A DNA stretch of 64,000 nt from an uncultured cyanobacterium (GTDB lineage: Bacteria; Cyanobacteriota; Cyanobacteriia; PCC-6307; Cyanobiaceae), in NCBI GenBank assembly GCA_903935205.1, contig CAIZQU010000003.1, forward strand, positions 62,001-126,000, read 5' to 3'. Under the pieces are notes generated by a model. It saw only the letters and a program-made list of their open reading frames with translations. It did no database searches and was not told the DNA's origin. Below, in pieces: positions 17,303-27,679 of the stretch; the stretch's first letter is position 1; each line of letters starts with the position of its first letter. Made by a program: the position numbers and the translations under genes.

Positions 17303-18721
17303 ATGGCCAAGACAGCGAGCGACGTGCTTCGGCAGATCAACAGCGAAGGCATCGAACTGATCGACCTCAAATTCGTCGACCTGCACGGCAAATGGCAGCA
17401 TCTCACCGTCTGCAAGGACCTGATCGATGAGAGCGCCTTCACGGAGGGGGTGGCCTTCGACGGCTCCTCGATACGGGGATGGAAGGCGATCAACGAGTCG
17501 GACATGGCGATGGTGCCCGACCCCAACACCGCCTGGATCGATCCCTTCTACAGCCACAAGACCCTCAGCCTGATCTGCTCGATTCAGGAGCCCCGCAGCG
17601 GACTCCCCTACAGCCGTTGCCCGCGGGCCCTGGCCCAGAAGGCCCTCGATTACCTGGGCTCGACCGGCATCGCCACCACCGCCTACTTCGGCCCCGAACC
17701 GGAATTCTTCATTTTCGACGACGTCCGCTACAAGAGCAGCAATGGCGGCAGCTTCTACCAGGTCGACTCGATCGAGGCCGCCTGGAACACCGATCGCGTC
17801 GAAGAGGGCGGCAATCTTGGCTACAAAGTTTTGCTCAAGGAGGGGTACTTCCCCGTCGCTCCTAACGACACCCTTCAAGACATCCGCAGCGAAATGCTGC
17901 TGACCATGGGTTCCCTGGGGGTGCCGATTGAAAAGCAGCATCACGAAGTGGCCACCGCTCAGCACGAGCTGGGCATCAAGTTCGCCGAACTGATCAGCGC
18001 GGCCGACAATGTGATGATTTACAAGTATGTGGTTCGTAATATCGCCCGCAAATACGGCAAAACAGCCACGTTCATGCCCAAGCCTGTCTTTGCGGACAAC
18101 GGCAGTGGCATGCATGTGCACCAGAGCCTCTGGAACGGCGATCAGCCCCTGTTCTTCGGCGAAGGCACCTACGCCAATCTCTCGCAGACGGCGCGTTGGT
18201 ACATCGGGGGTCTGCTCAAGCACGCCCCCAGCTTCCTGGCCTTCACCAATCCCACCACCAACAGCTACAAGCGTCTGGTGCCGGGCTTTGAGGCACCGGT
18301 CAACCTGGTGTATTCCCAGGGCAACCGCTCCGCAGCCGTGCGCATCCCGCTCACCGGTCCCAGCCCCAAGGCCAAGCGCCTGGAGTTCCGCTCCGGCGAT
18401 GCCCTCGCCAACCCCTACCTGGGCTTTGCAGCGATGCTGATGGCCGGCATCGATGGCATCAAAAACCAGATCGACCCCGGCGATGGCACCGACGTCGACC
18501 TGTTCGAACTCTCCGCCGAAGAGCTGGCCAAGATTTCCACCGTACCCGCCTCCCTCAACGGCGCTCTGGAAGCTCTCAAGGCCGACAAGGATTACCTGCT
18601 CGCCGGTGGCGTGTTCACCGAAGACTTCATCGACAACTGGATCGCCCTCAAGTATGAGGAGGTTCAACAGCTGCGCCAGCGGCCCCATCCCCACGAGTTC
18701 GTGATGTACTACGACGCCTGA
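17303..18721 (+). CDS. glnA: Type I glutamine synthetase
   Basis: Makes glutamine from glutamate, ammonia and ATP; the entry point of ammonium in the GS-GOGAT cycle. The 472-aa length is that of dodecameric GSI. Visible signatures: FDGSSIRGW in the beta-grasp domain, the metal site [26 protein letters not shown] (ATP/glutamate binding), [12 protein letters not shown] and NRSAAVRIP, and [14 protein letters not shown]. The ATG at 17303 is the only sensible start. Expression is expected to rise in nitrogen shortage through the NtcA promoter just upstream. Confidence 0.97.
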   Translation: MAKTASDVLRQINSEGIELIDLKFVDLHGKWQHLTVCKDLIDESAFTEGVAFDGSSIRGWKAINESDMAMVPDPNTAWIDPFYSHKTLSLICSIQEPRSGLPYSRCPRALAQKALDYLGSTGIATTAYFGPEPEFFIFDDVRYKSSNGGSFYQVDSIEAAWNTDRVEEGGNLGYKVLLKEGYFPVAPNDTLQDIRSEMLLTMGSLGVPIEKQHHEVATAQHELGIKFAELISAADNVMIYKYVVRNIARKYGKTATFMPKPVFADNGSGMHVHQSLWNGDQPLFFGEGTYANLSQTARWYIGGLLKHAPSFLAFTNPTTNSYKRLVPGFEAPVNLVYSQGNRSAAVRIPLTGPSPKAKRLEFRSGDALANPYLGFAAMLMAGIDGIKNQIDPGDGTDVDLFELSAEELAKISTVPASLNGALEALKADKDYLLAGGVFTEDFIDNWIALKYEEVQQLRQRPHPHEFVMYYDA

Positions 18722-18734
18722 TCTGCGCAACGGC

Positions 18735-18778
18735 AGCCCCACCCGGTCGGTCCCATCCGAGCTCCGGCCGTGGGGGCT
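18735..18778 (+). terminator. Hairpin after glnA
   Basis: Fourteen bases past the glnA stop, AGCCCCAC (18735-18742) pairs with GTGGGGGCT (18770-18778), and inner CGGTCGG/CCGGCCG arms extend the stem with bulges. There is no T-run, so it may stop RNA polymerase with Rho-like or unknown help, or only protect the 3' end. Confidence 0.4.
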
Positions 18779-18902
18779 TGCCAAATCTGGGGCTCCGTCC
18801 TGGCTCACCACATCACAGCCTCGGGGGAAGGTCGTTCATCGCCTCCCCCCGGGGCTGTCTGCTGGGCTCAACCGATTGCTGGGCTGAACCGATCAGGATC
18901 GC

Positions 18903-19220
18903 TCAGGAGGGCATCGCGACCCCTGCTCCATGGGCCTTCAAACCGGCCAGGGCGCAGGCATGGCGGCGCTTGTCGCGGGCATGGCCCTCGGCCCAGCTGG
19001 TGATCGGACCGGCGATGCCGGCGGCCTCGCTGGGATCGGCCTGGGCATGGAGGCCGTGCAGAAGACCGTCGCGGCGACGCTCCTCCCGTTGCCTGGAGCG
19101 GGCCCAGGCCACATAGAGGCTGTCGCGCGGAACGGCGCCGGACGCTCCGCGGGCCGCACTGGACTGACCAGCACTGGCCGCAGGGACGGCAGCGGCGCTG
19201 GCGGGATTGGAGGATGACAT
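18903..19220 (-). CDS. Conserved hypothetical protein
   Basis: A 105-aa protein. The first 30 residues are Ser/Ala-rich; from about residue 31 the sequence is structured and charged (DSLYVAWARSRQREERRRDG, then GIAGPITSWAEGHARDKRRH). This looks like real protein with helices and conserved Trp, unlike the alternative frames. I start at the ATG at 19220; an ATG at 19247 is also in frame. I do not recognise a family. Nothing is seen in the bases between it and the glnA hairpin. Confidence 0.5.
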   Translation of the reverse strand: MSSSNPASAAAVPAASAGQSSAARGASGAVPRDSLYVAWARSRQREERRRDGLLHGLHAQADPSEAAGIAGPITSWAEGHARDKRRHACALAGLKAHGAGVAMPS

Positions 19221-19351
19221 CGGCGGACGGGGGCTCTCTGGGCCCATTCTGTAGCGGTTGCTACGGATCGCAGGCCCGCCGGAGGCCCTGCTTGAGAATT
19301 TGTTGCCCATCACCGCCAGCGGCCCGGAATCGGGTGGCCCTGATCCGGGTA

Positions 19352-19618
19352 TCATGAGGCCAGCAGCCGCGCCAACAGCAGGCCCAGCCCCCCCCACCGC
19401 AGCATCCGCCAGAAGCGTTCACTGGCACTGTCCAGGCTGCGCAGGTTCGGCGGCAGGGGATCGAGCAAGCGCTGGGCGATGCTCAACTGCTGTCGCCGCC
19501 GCCGTTCAGCGCTGCCACTGCCGGAGCGACCGCCAGCGAGGCCGTGGAGGATGGCTATCGCCTCGATCAGGCGAGGGCCGCTGTGGCCCCTTGGCGGGCG
19601 GCGGGGAGCCTGGGGCAT
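19352..19618 (-). CDS. Small protein with C-terminal membrane segment
   Basis: An 88-aa frame with a hydrophobic end (WRMLRWGGLGLLLARLLAS) preceded by an amphipathic region (RRQQLSIAQRLLDPLPPNLRSLDSASERF). The pattern suggests a C-terminally anchored small membrane protein. It is divergent from the DUF6439 gene at 19653. Start and function are uncertain. Confidence 0.45.
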   Translation of the reverse strand: MPQAPRRPPRGHSGPRLIEAIAILHGLAGGRSGSGSAERRRRQQLSIAQRLLDPLPPNLRSLDSASERFWRMLRWGGLGLLLARLLAS

Positions 19619-19652
19619 GCTCGGATGGGTGGGTCCGGGGGATGGGGGCAGG

Positions 19653-20060
19653 ATGGAGCAGCCAGCGGCGGGCCGTCCAGTGGATCAAGACCAGGCGGAA
19701 CAGTGGGACCAGCCGGCGGATGGCCGTCAGGGGTTGCAGGATGGCCAGCGGCAGGATCGCTCTCCAGGACTGGAGGCCGCTCTGCGGCAGCACTGGCCGG
19801 CCAACGCCACCGCCCAGGCAGAAGCGCTCCATCGCCTGCTGACCATCGACGATCGCCAGTGGCATGCCCTCAAAGGTCAGCCCTGCCGGCGGGCCGCTGA
19901 GCAGCTGGCCGGGGCCCTGGTGCAACTGCTGGCTGGGGCAGGACCCACCGCAGGCCTCTCCAGCGACGGGCGCCAACGGGCCATCGCCCTTACCCGGTCC
20001 GCTCTCGGTTGGCTGGAGGGTGATCTCAGGGACCCGGGTTGCCCATCCCACGGCCGCTGA
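19653..20060 (+). CDS. DUF6439-like conserved cyanobacterial protein
   Basis: A 135-aa soluble protein. From residue about 50 it reads AEALHRLLTIDDRQWHALKG, then RRAAEQLAGALVQLLAG and ALGWLEGDLRDPGCPSH, which I recall as the DUF6439 family, cyanobacterial and of unknown function. The first 45 residues are Gln/Asp-rich and not conserved. ATG at 19653 is chosen because the frame upstream is Arg/Pro-rich and overlaps the divergent small gene. The 3' end overlaps the convergent anti-sigma gene by 35 bases. Confidence 0.6.
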   Translation: MEQPAAGRPVDQDQAEQWDQPADGRQGLQDGQRQDRSPGLEAALRQHWPANATAQAEALHRLLTIDDRQWHALKGQPCRRAAEQLAGALVQLLAGAGPTAGLSSDGRQRAIALTRSALGWLEGDLRDPGCPSHGR

Positions 20061-20451
20061 TCCGGCGGCGGCTCACCGCCAGCTGCAGGCGGTTGCCGCG
20101 GCCACTCCAGCGCACGTCGTCGAAGCAGTGGTGGATCAGGAACAATCCGCGCCCGGAGCGGGCTTCCACGCATTCAGGAAGGGCAGCACAGCGGCGATCC
20201 GGCGGCAGACCCGGACCCTCATCCTGCACCTGCCAGATCAACCAGCGGGGCGTGCTGATCCGTCGGATCCGCAGACACTTGGCGGGATCACAGCCATTAC
20301 CGTGCCGCACCGCATTGACCAGCGCTTCGTGCAGTCCGAGCTGCAATTCAGCCAGGGCTGATCCAGCGCCGACGGGCTCCAGCAGCAGATCCACCAGGGG
20401 CGCCAGCTGCAGGGTTGAGGGGGTGATGAAGTCAACCCAGCGCAGGGCCAT
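20026..20451 (-). CDS. Anti-sigma-factor-type serine kinase (HATPase_c_2)
   Basis: A 141-aa GHKL ATPase of the RsbW/SpoIIAB type, which binds or phosphorylates partners in partner-switching regulation. The N box is ELQLGLHEALVNAVRHGN, and the G1 and G2 boxes follow as VQDEGPGLP and GRGLFLIHH. I start at the ATG at 20451 (MALRWVDFITP); the frame above it overlaps gun4 and is not conserved. The STAS-domain protein at 52992-53339 is a candidate antagonist, though the two genes are 32 kb apart. The target sigma factor is not known. Confidence 0.8.
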   Translation of the reverse strand: MALRWVDFITPSTLQLAPLVDLLLEPVGAGSALAELQLGLHEALVNAVRHGNGCDPAKCLRIRRISTPRWLIWQVQDEGPGLPPDRRCAALPECVEARSGRGLFLIHHCFDDVRWSGRGNRLQLAVSRRRISGRGMGNPGP

Positions 20452-20480
20452 CCGGCAGGGGGCACGCGGCTGTGTTGACG

Positions 20481-21221
20481 CTAGCCCCCGGTCCCGGTGG
20501 AGGCGACGGCCACCCGACGGGCCAGGGCGGGGTGCTGAAGCAGGGCATCGATCAGGCGCACGCCCCGGAGCTGGTTCACCAGGGGTAGATGGCCCTCGGG
20601 CGCCTGCTGACTCCAGGTGAAACCATTGGGGTATCGGGTCCAGATCCCCTCCCGCTTCCAGCCGAGCCGCTGCCAGAGCTCCTCCCAGCGGCCGCCGCAG
20701 GCTGCCAGCAACCTTCCCTGCACCGAGAAGCCGTAGCGGCCCCGCGAATAGACCAACCACAGCCGATCAAGGCTCTCCAGATCGGCGTCGGGGAAACGGG
20801 GCACTTCACTGAAATAGACATAACCCCGCCGCCGGGCCGGTTCACCGGCCAGTTGCCGGAGATGCTCGCTGGTCAGCCGGTCCGCGGCCTCAAAGTCCTG
20901 ATGGAGAAGCCGATCCTGCAGGGGGGCGTAGTCGAGACCGGCGGCGCTGGGGGCCACCAGCCACCCCTCGGGGTAGCGGCGCCGCAGGGCCTCGGCCCGC
21001 TCGCCTTCGGCGACCAGGAGCTGCAGCAGAAATCCAGCGGCCCAGTCATCGCCTGTGGCATCAAAGCCGTCGAGGCGCTCCTCGATCAGGGGCAGCAGTT
21101 CAGTGCGCCTCTCCTCGAGGCTGGCGATCAGGGAGCGCCGCGCGCGCGCCGAACCGGCGCTGAAGCGCTCGAGCAGCTGGTCGGCGGCGATGCGACGGGA
21201 AACCGGTGAACCGGAGAGCAT
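20481..21221 (-). CDS. gun4: GUN4-family regulator of Mg-chelatase
   Basis: Binds protoporphyrin IX and Mg-protoporphyrin and stimulates the ChlH subunit of Mg-chelatase, the first step of chlorophyll synthesis. The C-terminal GUN4 core is clear: [46 protein letters not shown], and [26 protein letters not shown]. The N-terminal 80 residues are the helical bundle found in cyanobacterial GUN4. 246 aa, the usual length. Probably in one unit with the anti-sigma gene, 29 bases downstream. Confidence 0.92.
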   Translation of the reverse strand: MLSGSPVSRRIAADQLLERFSAGSARARRSLIASLEERRTELLPLIEERLDGFDATGDDWAAGFLLQLLVAEGERAEALRRRYPEGWLVAPSAAGLDYAPLQDRLLHQDFEAADRLTSEHLRQLAGEPARRRGYVYFSEVPRFPDADLESLDRLWLVYSRGRYGFSVQGRLLAACGGRWEELWQRLGWKREGIWTRYPNGFTWSQQAPEGHLPLVNQLRGVRLIDALLQHPALARRVAVASTGTGG

Positions 21222-21339
21222 CGGGGAGGGCCGGTCGGAGGACCATCGGGCTGGAGGCCACTATGTCAGCTCGATTCCACAGCCGCAGCCCTGGGCAGAG
21301 GGATCGCAACTGCCTAGGATCTGGGTTTGCGCGAGTGCC

Positions 21340-21720
21340 ATGGCCGCCGCCATTCAGTTCTTCCGGGGAGTGGAGGAGCCGGTCGTGCCCGACATCCGAC
21401 TGACCCGCTCGCGCGATGGGCGCACCGGCCAGGCCCTGTTCGTGTTCGACGAACCCGACGCCCTGTCGCCCGAATCCCTCGGCGACATCACCGGGATGTT
21501 CATGGTCGATGAAGAAGGGGAGCTGGTCACGCGGGAGGTGAAAGCCAGGTTCGTCAATGGCAAGCCAAGCGCCCTGGAAGCGACCTACACCTGGAAGACA
21601 CCGGAAGATTTCGAGCGATTCATGCGCTTTGCCCAGCGCTACGCCGAAAGCCACGACCTCGGATTCGCCGGTTCAGCCACAAGTGACCAGGACGACACCG
21701 CTGGGTCTGAGGATCGGTGA
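21340..21720 (+). CDS. psb28: Photosystem II assembly protein Psb28
   Basis: Transient component of photosystem II assembly and repair complexes; binds the CP47-containing intermediate on the cytoplasmic face. Recognised by [50 protein letters not shown] and the Trp-containing [21 protein letters not shown]. 126 aa, slightly longer than the usual 112 because of an acidic tail. ATG at 21340. The stop overlaps the GTG of the next gene (GTGA), so psb28 and the AI-2E transporter gene are coupled. Confidence 0.92.
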   Translation: MAAAIQFFRGVEEPVVPDIRLTRSRDGRTGQALFVFDEPDALSPESLGDITGMFMVDEEGELVTREVKARFVNGKPSALEATYTWKTPEDFERFMRFAQRYAESHDLGFAGSATSDQDDTAGSEDR

Positions 21721-22820
21721 GCTTCGGGCGCTGGCTGGGACTGATCGCCCTAATCGGGGCGCTGGTGCTGCTCTGGAGCCTGCGCGATGCCCTCGTGCTG
21801 CTGTTTGCGGCGGTGGTCCTGGCGATGGCCCTATGCACCCTGGTGGGTGCGATCCAGCGGCGGCTTGGCTGCCGACGCCCCCTGGCCCTGCTGTTGGCCC
21901 TGCTGGCGGTGCTCGTGCTGGCGGCGCTCGCCCTGGCGGTGATCGTGCCACCCTTCGTGGAGCAGTTCGAGGAGCTGCTTCACAAACTGCCCGAGGCCTG
22001 GAATGAGCTGCTGGAGCTGCTCGGCCAGGGGTTGAGCGCCCTGACCAGCATGATCTACGGCAGCAATGATGGCGTGCCGGCCTGGCTGCGCAGCGTTGAC
22101 AGCGCCAGGGCAGGGGCTGCCACCGCCAGCCTGGGGGGCGGCATGAGTGGCTGGACCGGAAGGATCCTCGGCCTGGCTGGCAACCTTGGCACCGCCCTGC
22201 TTCAGACCCTGTTTGTTGTGGCGGTGGCCCTGATGATCACCGCCCAACCCGTGGCCTATCGGGAGGTCCTGCTGCAACTGGTGCCCTCCTTCTATCGCCG
22301 GCGCGCCCGCGAGGTGCTGCTGCAATGCGGCGAGGCCCTGAGCGCCTGGATGGGCGGGGTGCTGATCAGCTCCCTCTGCGTCGGCAGCCTGGCGGCGATC
22401 GGCCTGTCACTGCTGGGCGTGCGTCTCGTGGCCGCCAACGCCCTGCTGGCCGGCACCCTGAACATCATCCCCAACGTCGGACCCACGCTCAGCACCCTGT
22501 TCCCGATGTCGGTGGCGCTGCTGGAATCCCCCTGGAAATCGCTGGCGGTCCTTGCCCTCTATGTGGTGGTGCAGAACCTGGAGAGCTATGTGATCACCCC
22601 CTCGGTGATGCACCACCAGCTCAAGCTGCTGCCTGGTCTCACCCTCATGGCTCAGCTGTTGTTCACGGTGCTGTTCGGGCCCCTGGGACTGCTGCTGGCC
22701 CTGCCCCTGGCGGTCTGTCTGCAGGTGATCCTGCGGGAGGTGGTGATTCGCGATGTGCTGGACCGCTGGAGCCCGCCCGGCGCCACTCCCCCGATCCTTG
22801 CCGGGGAGGATCCCGCATGA
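21717..22820 (+). CDS. AI-2E/PerM family membrane transporter (first copy)
   Basis: A 367-aa membrane protein with the AI-2E exporter (UPF0118/PerM) layout: three N-terminal membrane segments, a soluble helical part (about residues 80-150), then four to five more segments with the conserved [16 protein letters not shown] and [26 protein letters not shown] blocks. Members export autoinducer-2 or act as Na+/H+ antiporters; the substrate here is unknown. The GTG start overlaps the psb28 stop. Followed at once by a paralogue. Confidence 0.88.
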   Translation: MSFGRWLGLIALIGALVLLWSLRDALVLLFAAVVLAMALCTLVGAIQRRLGCRRPLALLLALLAVLVLAALALAVIVPPFVEQFEELLHKLPEAWNELLELLGQGLSALTSMIYGSNDGVPAWLRSVDSARAGAATASLGGGMSGWTGRILGLAGNLGTALLQTLFVVAVALMITAQPVAYREVLLQLVPSFYRRRAREVLLQCGEALSAWMGGVLISSLCVGSLAAIGLSLLGVRLVAANALLAGTLNIIPNVGPTLSTLFPMSVALLESPWKSLAVLALYVVVQNLESYVITPSVMHHQLKLLPGLTLMAQLLFTVLFGPLGLLLALPLAVCLQVILREVVIRDVLDRWSPPGATPPILAGEDPA

Positions 22821-23914
22821 GCGGCCGCACCCTGCTCGGGTGCATCGCCCTGGTGGTCCTGGGACTGCTGGCCTGGGAACTGCGCTGGGTGCTGCTGGTG
22901 CTGTTCGGGGCCGTGGTGCTGGCGGTGGCTCTGGATGTGCCCATCACCCTGCTGCGGCGAGTCCTGCCCCTGGGGAGGCCAGCGGCCCTGCTCCTGGTGA
23001 CCGGCAGCCTGCTGGTGCTGAGCTGGCTGCTCACGGCCCTGCTGCTTCCCGAACTGCTGGAGCAGATCGAGGTGCTGAGCCACCTGATCCCCCAGGTACC
23101 GGAGCGACTGAATGCTCTCCTGGTGCGGCTTCCCAAATTGCGGGAGCTGGGGGGAGGATTGATCGAGGGACTGTTCGACGGCAGCAGCTGGGCCCAGCTG
23201 AAACCCTTCGGCAGCCAGCTGCTGGATGTGGCGGGAGGGGCGGCGAACAGCACGATCCAGGTGCTGCTGATCGCACTGCTGGCGGTGCTGCTGGCCCTCG
23301 ATCCGCGCAGCCACCAGAAGCTGGTGGTGGCCGCCACCCCCCGCTTCTATCGCCCCCGCATCCAGATGCTGCTGGGGGAGTGCCGGGAGGCCCTGGGGGG
23401 GTGGCTGGCGGGCATGACCCTCTCGGCCACGGTGGTCTTCCTGACCACCTGGGCCGGACTGGCCCTGCTGCGGGTGCCCCTGGCCCTGCTGAGCGCCCTG
23501 GTCTGCGCCCTGCTCACCTTCGTGCCCACGGTCGGGCCGACCGCCGGCACCCTGTTGCCGATGGCTGTGGCCCTGCTGCTGGTCTCCCCGGCCAAGATGG
23601 TGCAGGTGGTGATCCTGCGGATGGTGCTGCAGATTCTCGAAGCCTTTGTGCTGACACCCCTGCTGCTCAGCCGAACGGTCAATCTGCTGCCAACCGTGGC
23701 CCTGATGGCCCAGCTTTGCCTGGGGGCCCTGCTCGGTCTGCCTGGCCTGCTGCTGGCCCTGCCCCTGGTGGTGGTGCTGCAGGTGATCTGCGAGGAGGTG
23801 TTGGTGCGCGACGTGATGGACCGCTGGAATCCTCCGCTGCCGCAATGGGGCAGCCATGCCGTAGCCATGGCATCGGAAGCCGCGAAACCTGATCGCTGCA
23901 GCGATGGCGAGTGA
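22817..23914 (+). CDS. AI-2E/PerM family membrane transporter (second copy)
   Basis: A 365-aa paralogue of the preceding gene with the same layout and the matching TFVPTVGPTAGTLLPM and LLPTVALMAQLCLGALLGLPGLLLALP blocks. ATG at 22817 overlaps the previous stop as ATGA. The two sequences are clearly related but well diverged, so this is an old tandem duplication. They may form a hetero-oligomer. The last 25 residues are hydrophilic. Confidence 0.88.
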   Translation: MSGRTLLGCIALVVLGLLAWELRWVLLVLFGAVVLAVALDVPITLLRRVLPLGRPAALLLVTGSLLVLSWLLTALLLPELLEQIEVLSHLIPQVPERLNALLVRLPKLRELGGGLIEGLFDGSSWAQLKPFGSQLLDVAGGAANSTIQVLLIALLAVLLALDPRSHQKLVVAATPRFYRPRIQMLLGECREALGGWLAGMTLSATVVFLTTWAGLALLRVPLALLSALVCALLTFVPTVGPTAGTLLPMAVALLLVSPAKMVQVVILRMVLQILEAFVLTPLLLSRTVNLLPTVALMAQLCLGALLGLPGLLLALPLVVVLQVICEEVLVRDVMDRWNPPLPQWGSHAVAMASEAAKPDRCSDGE

Positions 23915-23965
23915 AGCCGACGGGTTGGAAGAGCAAGACTGCTGACCGGACCGACGGCCGCTGGT

Positions 23966-24199
23966 TCAGCCTCGGTACCGGCGCCAGAGCGAGGGTGCGA
24001 ACAGCAGAACCACAACGGCCAGGGGGTGGTGGCGGATCGCCTCGGCCAGGGCCGTGAGGGTGAAATGGTCGCTCAACAGTTGCAGGTCAACCCGCAGGTC
24101 CAGGAAAGCCAGAAGGCAGAGCAACAGGGGAACGATGCGCCCCCCCCTGCGGCGCGGCAGGGGATCGGTGGAGGGCAGACCGACACTGGTGGGGATCAT
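23966..24199 (-). CDS. Small membrane protein coupled to secF
   Basis: A 77-aa protein with two likely membrane segments (IVPLLLCLLAFLDLRVDLQLL and HHPLAVVVLLFAPSLW). The ATG overlaps the secF stop by four bases (ATGA), good evidence that it is translated. No family recognised; position after secDF suggests an envelope role, but that is only context. Confidence 0.6.
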   Translation of the reverse strand: MIPTSVGLPSTDPLPRRRGGRIVPLLLCLLAFLDLRVDLQLLSDHFTLTALAEAIRHHPLAVVVLLFAPSLWRRYRG

Positions 24200-25167
24200 C
24201 GGGACACCAGCAGAGGGATCAGAGTTGGGGCGATGCCGATGCTCGACCAGCTGCCGACGGCGATCCCCACGGTGAGCGCGACAGCGAACCAGAACAGACT
24301 GCTGCCACCAAAGAAGATCAGGGCGAGCAGGGGAAGCAGGGTGGTGAGAGAGGTGTAGAGGGATCGGGTGAGGGTGGCATCAACGGCCACATCGACCTGT
24401 TCCGTCAGCGGCAGATGGGCCAGGGTGCGTCGCTGCTCTCGGATCCGGTCGAACACCACCACGGTGTCAGTCACGGAATAGCCGGCAACGGTGATCAAGG
24501 AAACGGCGAACAGGGAGTCGACCTCAATGCCCCGCAGCAGCCCCAACCAGGCGAACAGCCCGCAGGTGATCAAGACGTCATGGGCCAGGCAGACCAGGGC
24601 CAGAAACGCGAAGACACCGCTGTAGCGAGCGCTGATATAGACCGCAATCGCGGCAAAGCTCACCAGCAGGGAGATCAGACTGCCCCGCAGCAGCCGCGAC
24701 CCCAGGGTGGGCCCGATCGTGTCGATGCCGGTGCCGCTGGGCAGCAACGGTCCGGCCTGCTGCTCCAGGCTCTGCAACACCGTGGAGGCCTGCTCGGCGC
24801 TGAGGGCCGGCAGCCGCAGCAGCAGCGATCGACCCTGATCGAGCACCTGAACACTGGTGGCCCCGAGATTGGGGGGCTGCTCACCGTCGGCCGCCTTGAG
24901 GGTGATGGCCGCCACCTGACGCTGAATCTCGGGAGCCGTGATCGGCGAGCAGGGGGACGGCTGGGGGGCGACGCCGCAGTTGCGCACCACCTGAATCTGG
25001 GTGCCACCGGTGAAATCGAGTCCCGGCTTCAGGGGAAGTCGAATCGAGGGATGGAACCAGCACAGGATCAGTCCCAACAGGCTGAGCAGACAGGCCAGCC
25101 CGGAGCCGATCCAGGCCAGCAGGCGATAGCGGCTGATGCGGAAGCGGGGAGCGGGCAGGTCGGTCAC
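24196..25167 (-). CDS. secF: Protein translocase subunit SecF
   Basis: RND-type subunit of the SecDF complex, which uses the proton gradient to pull exported proteins across the membrane. The 323-aa protein has one N-terminal membrane segment, a periplasmic domain starting with LKPGLDFTGGTQIQV, and five C-terminal segments with GYSVTDTVVVFDRIRE and SLYTSLTTLLPLLALIFFGG. Sixteen bases downstream of secD. In cyanobacteria SecDF acts in both plasma and thylakoid membranes. Confidence 0.95.
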   Translation of the reverse strand: MTDLPAPRFRISRYRLLAWIGSGLACLLSLLGLILCWFHPSIRLPLKPGLDFTGGTQIQVVRNCGVAPQPSPCSPITAPEIQRQVAAITLKAADGEQPPNLGATSVQVLDQGRSLLLRLPALSAEQASTVLQSLEQQAGPLLPSGTGIDTIGPTLGSRLLRGSLISLLVSFAAIAVYISARYSGVFAFLALVCLAHDVLITCGLFAWLGLLRGIEVDSLFAVSLITVAGYSVTDTVVVFDRIREQRRTLAHLPLTEQVDVAVDATLTRSLYTSLTTLLPLLALIFFGGSSLFWFAVALTVGIAVGSWSSIGIAPTLIPLLVSR

Positions 25168-25183
25168 GGCAGGGGCGAGGGTC

Positions 25184-26692
25184 TCAGGCGGCGCCAGCGG
25201 AACGCTGACGACCGGGAAGGAAGTAGGTGGGGCGGCGCAGGGCCGGGTAGCTCATCAACAGCCGCAGCAGCGTGCGGGTGCAGGTCAGGGCGGTGAACAG
25301 GCTGAGCAGTAGACCGATCGCGAGGGTCACGGCAAACCCCTTGACCAGGCCCGTGCCGAGCAGAAACAGGGCCACACAGCTGATCAGACCGGTGACATGG
25401 CCATCGACGATCGATGAAAAGGCGAGGGCAAAACCGCTGTCGATCGAGCGAATCAGGGTATTGCCGGAACGAAGCTCCTCCTTGACCCGCTCAAAGATCA
25501 GCACATTGGCATCGACCGCCATCCCCACCGAGAGGATGAATCCAGCGATACCAGGCAGGGTCAGGGTGACGGGGATCAGGGCATAGATCGCCAGGTTGAA
25601 CAGGGCATAGAGGCTCAGGGCGATCACCGCCACCACGCCGGGAAGGCGGTAAACGAGCACCATGAACAGAGCCACCAGCAGCAGGCCGGCGATGCCGGCG
25701 ATCAGGCTGGAGCGGATGTTCTCGGCGCCGAGGGTTGGGCCGACCGTGCGCACCTCGACGATCTTGACGGGCAGGGGCAGGGAGCCGCCGCGCAGCTGAA
25801 CTTCGAGGTCGCGCGCTTCCTCGGCCGTGAAGTTGCCGGTGATCGATGCGGCGCCACCGGTGATGCCCGCCGCCCGGAATTCAGGGCCAACGGTGGCCTC
25901 GCTGATCGAACGACCATCGAGCACGATGCCCAGCAGGCGCCCGGTGCCAGCGATCGACTGGGTCAGGGTTGCGAACTTCTCACCACCCACACGGTTGAAT
26001 CCCAGCGTCACTTCCCAGGCCTGGCCGGTGCGGTCCTGGGTGCGGCCGGCGCTGGTCAGGTCTTTACCGGTGAGGGCGGCCGGCTCGTAAAGGGCGAGGA
26101 TGCGGCGATTGGTCTCAGCCCACAGGGCCTCAAGCTGCTCAATCTCATCGCTACCGGGCGGGATGGTGAGACCAAGGGAGCGGAAAGCGGCCGCCCGCTC
26201 CTCATCCTTGAGCTCGGGTTTGGGCCGGGGCTGACCTGGGGATGGGTTCGCAGAGTCCGACAGGGCCCCGGGTCGCCTGGAGGCGATCACCGCATCCAGC
26301 TGACGCTTGAGGGGCAACAACCCCTCCATCGCCTTCTCGGTGCCGGCCCTCTGGGCGCGGAATTCAAGGAGGGCCGTACTGCCCAGGACCTTGGCGGCGC
26401 GGCTGGGATCCTGCTCGCCGGGGAGCTGCAGCACCAGCTGATCGCTGCCCACCGTCTGCAGGGTGGATTCGGCCACCCCGAGGCCATTGATGCGGCGCTC
26501 CAGCACATCCTTGACCGCCTCAAGCTGCTCCTTGTCGACGCTGCGGATCTCACCAGCAGGCATCACCTGCAGAGTGAGCTGGCTGCCGCCCCGCAGATCG
26601 AGACCAAGCTGGAGGCCATTGCTGGCCAGAAGGGCCCCAGCACCGATGGCCAGAGCCAGGATCAGGGCAAACCACCCCTGTTGACGTGCCAT
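25184..26692 (-). CDS. secD: Protein translocase subunit SecD
   Basis: Larger partner of SecF, 502 aa. It has the N-terminal anchor, GLDLRGGSQLTLQV (the first RND motif), a long periplasmic domain, and the C-terminal five-segment core with GMAVDANVLIFERVKEEL carrying the proton-relay Asp. A cyanobacterial-type charged insertion (about residues 150-215) is seen in the P1 region. It starts three bases after the pdhB stop, so pdhB, secD and secF are one unit. Confidence 0.95.
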   Translation of the reverse strand: MARQQGWFALILALAIGAGALLASNGLQLGLDLRGGSQLTLQVMPAGEIRSVDKEQLEAVKDVLERRINGLGVAESTLQTVGSDQLVLQLPGEQDPSRAAKVLGSTALLEFRAQRAGTEKAMEGLLPLKRQLDAVIASRRPGALSDSANPSPGQPRPKPELKDEERAAAFRSLGLTIPPGSDEIEQLEALWAETNRRILALYEPAALTGKDLTSAGRTQDRTGQAWEVTLGFNRVGGEKFATLTQSIAGTGRLLGIVLDGRSISEATVGPEFRAAGITGGAASITGNFTAEEARDLEVQLRGGSLPLPVKIVEVRTVGPTLGAENIRSSLIAGIAGLLLVALFMVLVYRLPGVVAVIALSLYALFNLAIYALIPVTLTLPGIAGFILSVGMAVDANVLIFERVKEELRSGNTLIRSIDSGFALAFSSIVDGHVTGLISCVALFLLGTGLVKGFAVTLAIGLLLSLFTALTCTRTLLRLLMSYPALRRPTYFLPGRQRSAGAA

Positions 26693-26695
26693 GGC

Positions 26696-27679
26696 TCAGA
26701 GGGAACCGCCGACGATCTGACGGGCGGCCTGAACAATCTGGTTGGGCTGAATGATCGTCAGGTTTTCGAGGGTGCCGTTGTAAGGGGTCGGGATGTCCTG
26801 GGAGGAGAGGCGCAGGGGGCGGGCGTCCAGATCATCGAAGCAGTGCTCGGTGATCAACGCCAGCAGCTCGGCGCCGATGCCGCCGGTCTTCATGCATTCC
26901 TCGACCACGATCACACGGTGGGTTTTGCGGATGGAGGCGCAGATGGTGTCCAGATCAAAGGGCTTGAGGCTGATCAGATCGATCAGTTCCACATCGATGC
27001 CCTCCGCCTCGAGCTGCTCAACAGCCTTGAGGCAGTGGTGACGCATGCGCGAATAGGTGAGAATGGTTAGATCGCTGCCCTGGCGCACGACCTCAGCCTG
27101 ATCGAGGGCGCAGATGTAATCGCCTTCAGGGATGGTTTCGCTGAGGTTGTAGAGAAGCACATGCTCGAAAAAGAGCACGGGATTATTGTCCCTGATGGCC
27201 GCCTTCATCAGACCCTTGGCATTGGTGGGTGTGCTGACGGCCACGATTTTGATGCCGGGTACGGCATGGAAATAGGCCTCCAGCCGCTGGCTGTGCTCCG
27301 CTCCGAGCTGGCGCCCGACACCACCGGGACCACGCACCACCGCCGGGATCGTGTAGTTGCCACCGCTGGTGTAGCGCAGCATGCCCATGTTGTTGGAAAT
27401 CTGGTTGAAGGCCAACAACAAGAACCCCATGTTCATCCCTTCAACAATCGGTCGCAGACCGGTCATCGCCGCTCCCACAGCCATGCCGGTGAAGCTGTTC
27501 TCAGCGATCGGCGTATCGAGAACCCTCAGCTCGCCGTATTTTTCGCAGAGATCCTTGGTGACCTTGTAGGAACCGCCGTAGTGCCCGACGTCCTCACCCA
27601 TCACGCAGACATGGGGATCGCGGGCCATCTCTTCATCGATGGCCTCGCGCAGAGCGTTGAACAGCAGGGTTTCGGCCAC
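26696..27679 (-). CDS. pdhB: Pyruvate dehydrogenase E1 component, beta subunit
   Basis: With the alpha subunit it decarboxylates pyruvate using thiamine diphosphate and passes the acetyl group to E2. Seen: [29 protein letters not shown] split across the start, the catalytic Glu region [36 protein letters not shown], and the transketolase C-domain [15 protein letters not shown]. 327 aa, as usual for cyanobacterial/plastid-type PdhB. The start codon is GTG at 27679. The alpha subunit gene is not in the window. Confidence 0.95.
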   Translation of the reverse strand: MAETLLFNALREAIDEEMARDPHVCVMGEDVGHYGGSYKVTKDLCEKYGELRVLDTPIAENSFTGMAVGAAMTGLRPIVEGMNMGFLLLAFNQISNNMGMLRYTSGGNYTIPAVVRGPGGVGRQLGAEHSQRLEAYFHAVPGIKIVAVSTPTNAKGLMKAAIRDNNPVLFFEHVLLYNLSETIPEGDYICALDQAEVVRQGSDLTILTYSRMRHHCLKAVEQLEAEGIDVELIDLISLKPFDLDTICASIRKTHRVIVVEECMKTGGIGAELLALITEHCFDDLDARPLRLSSQDIPTPYNGTLENLTIIQPNQIVQAARQIVGGSL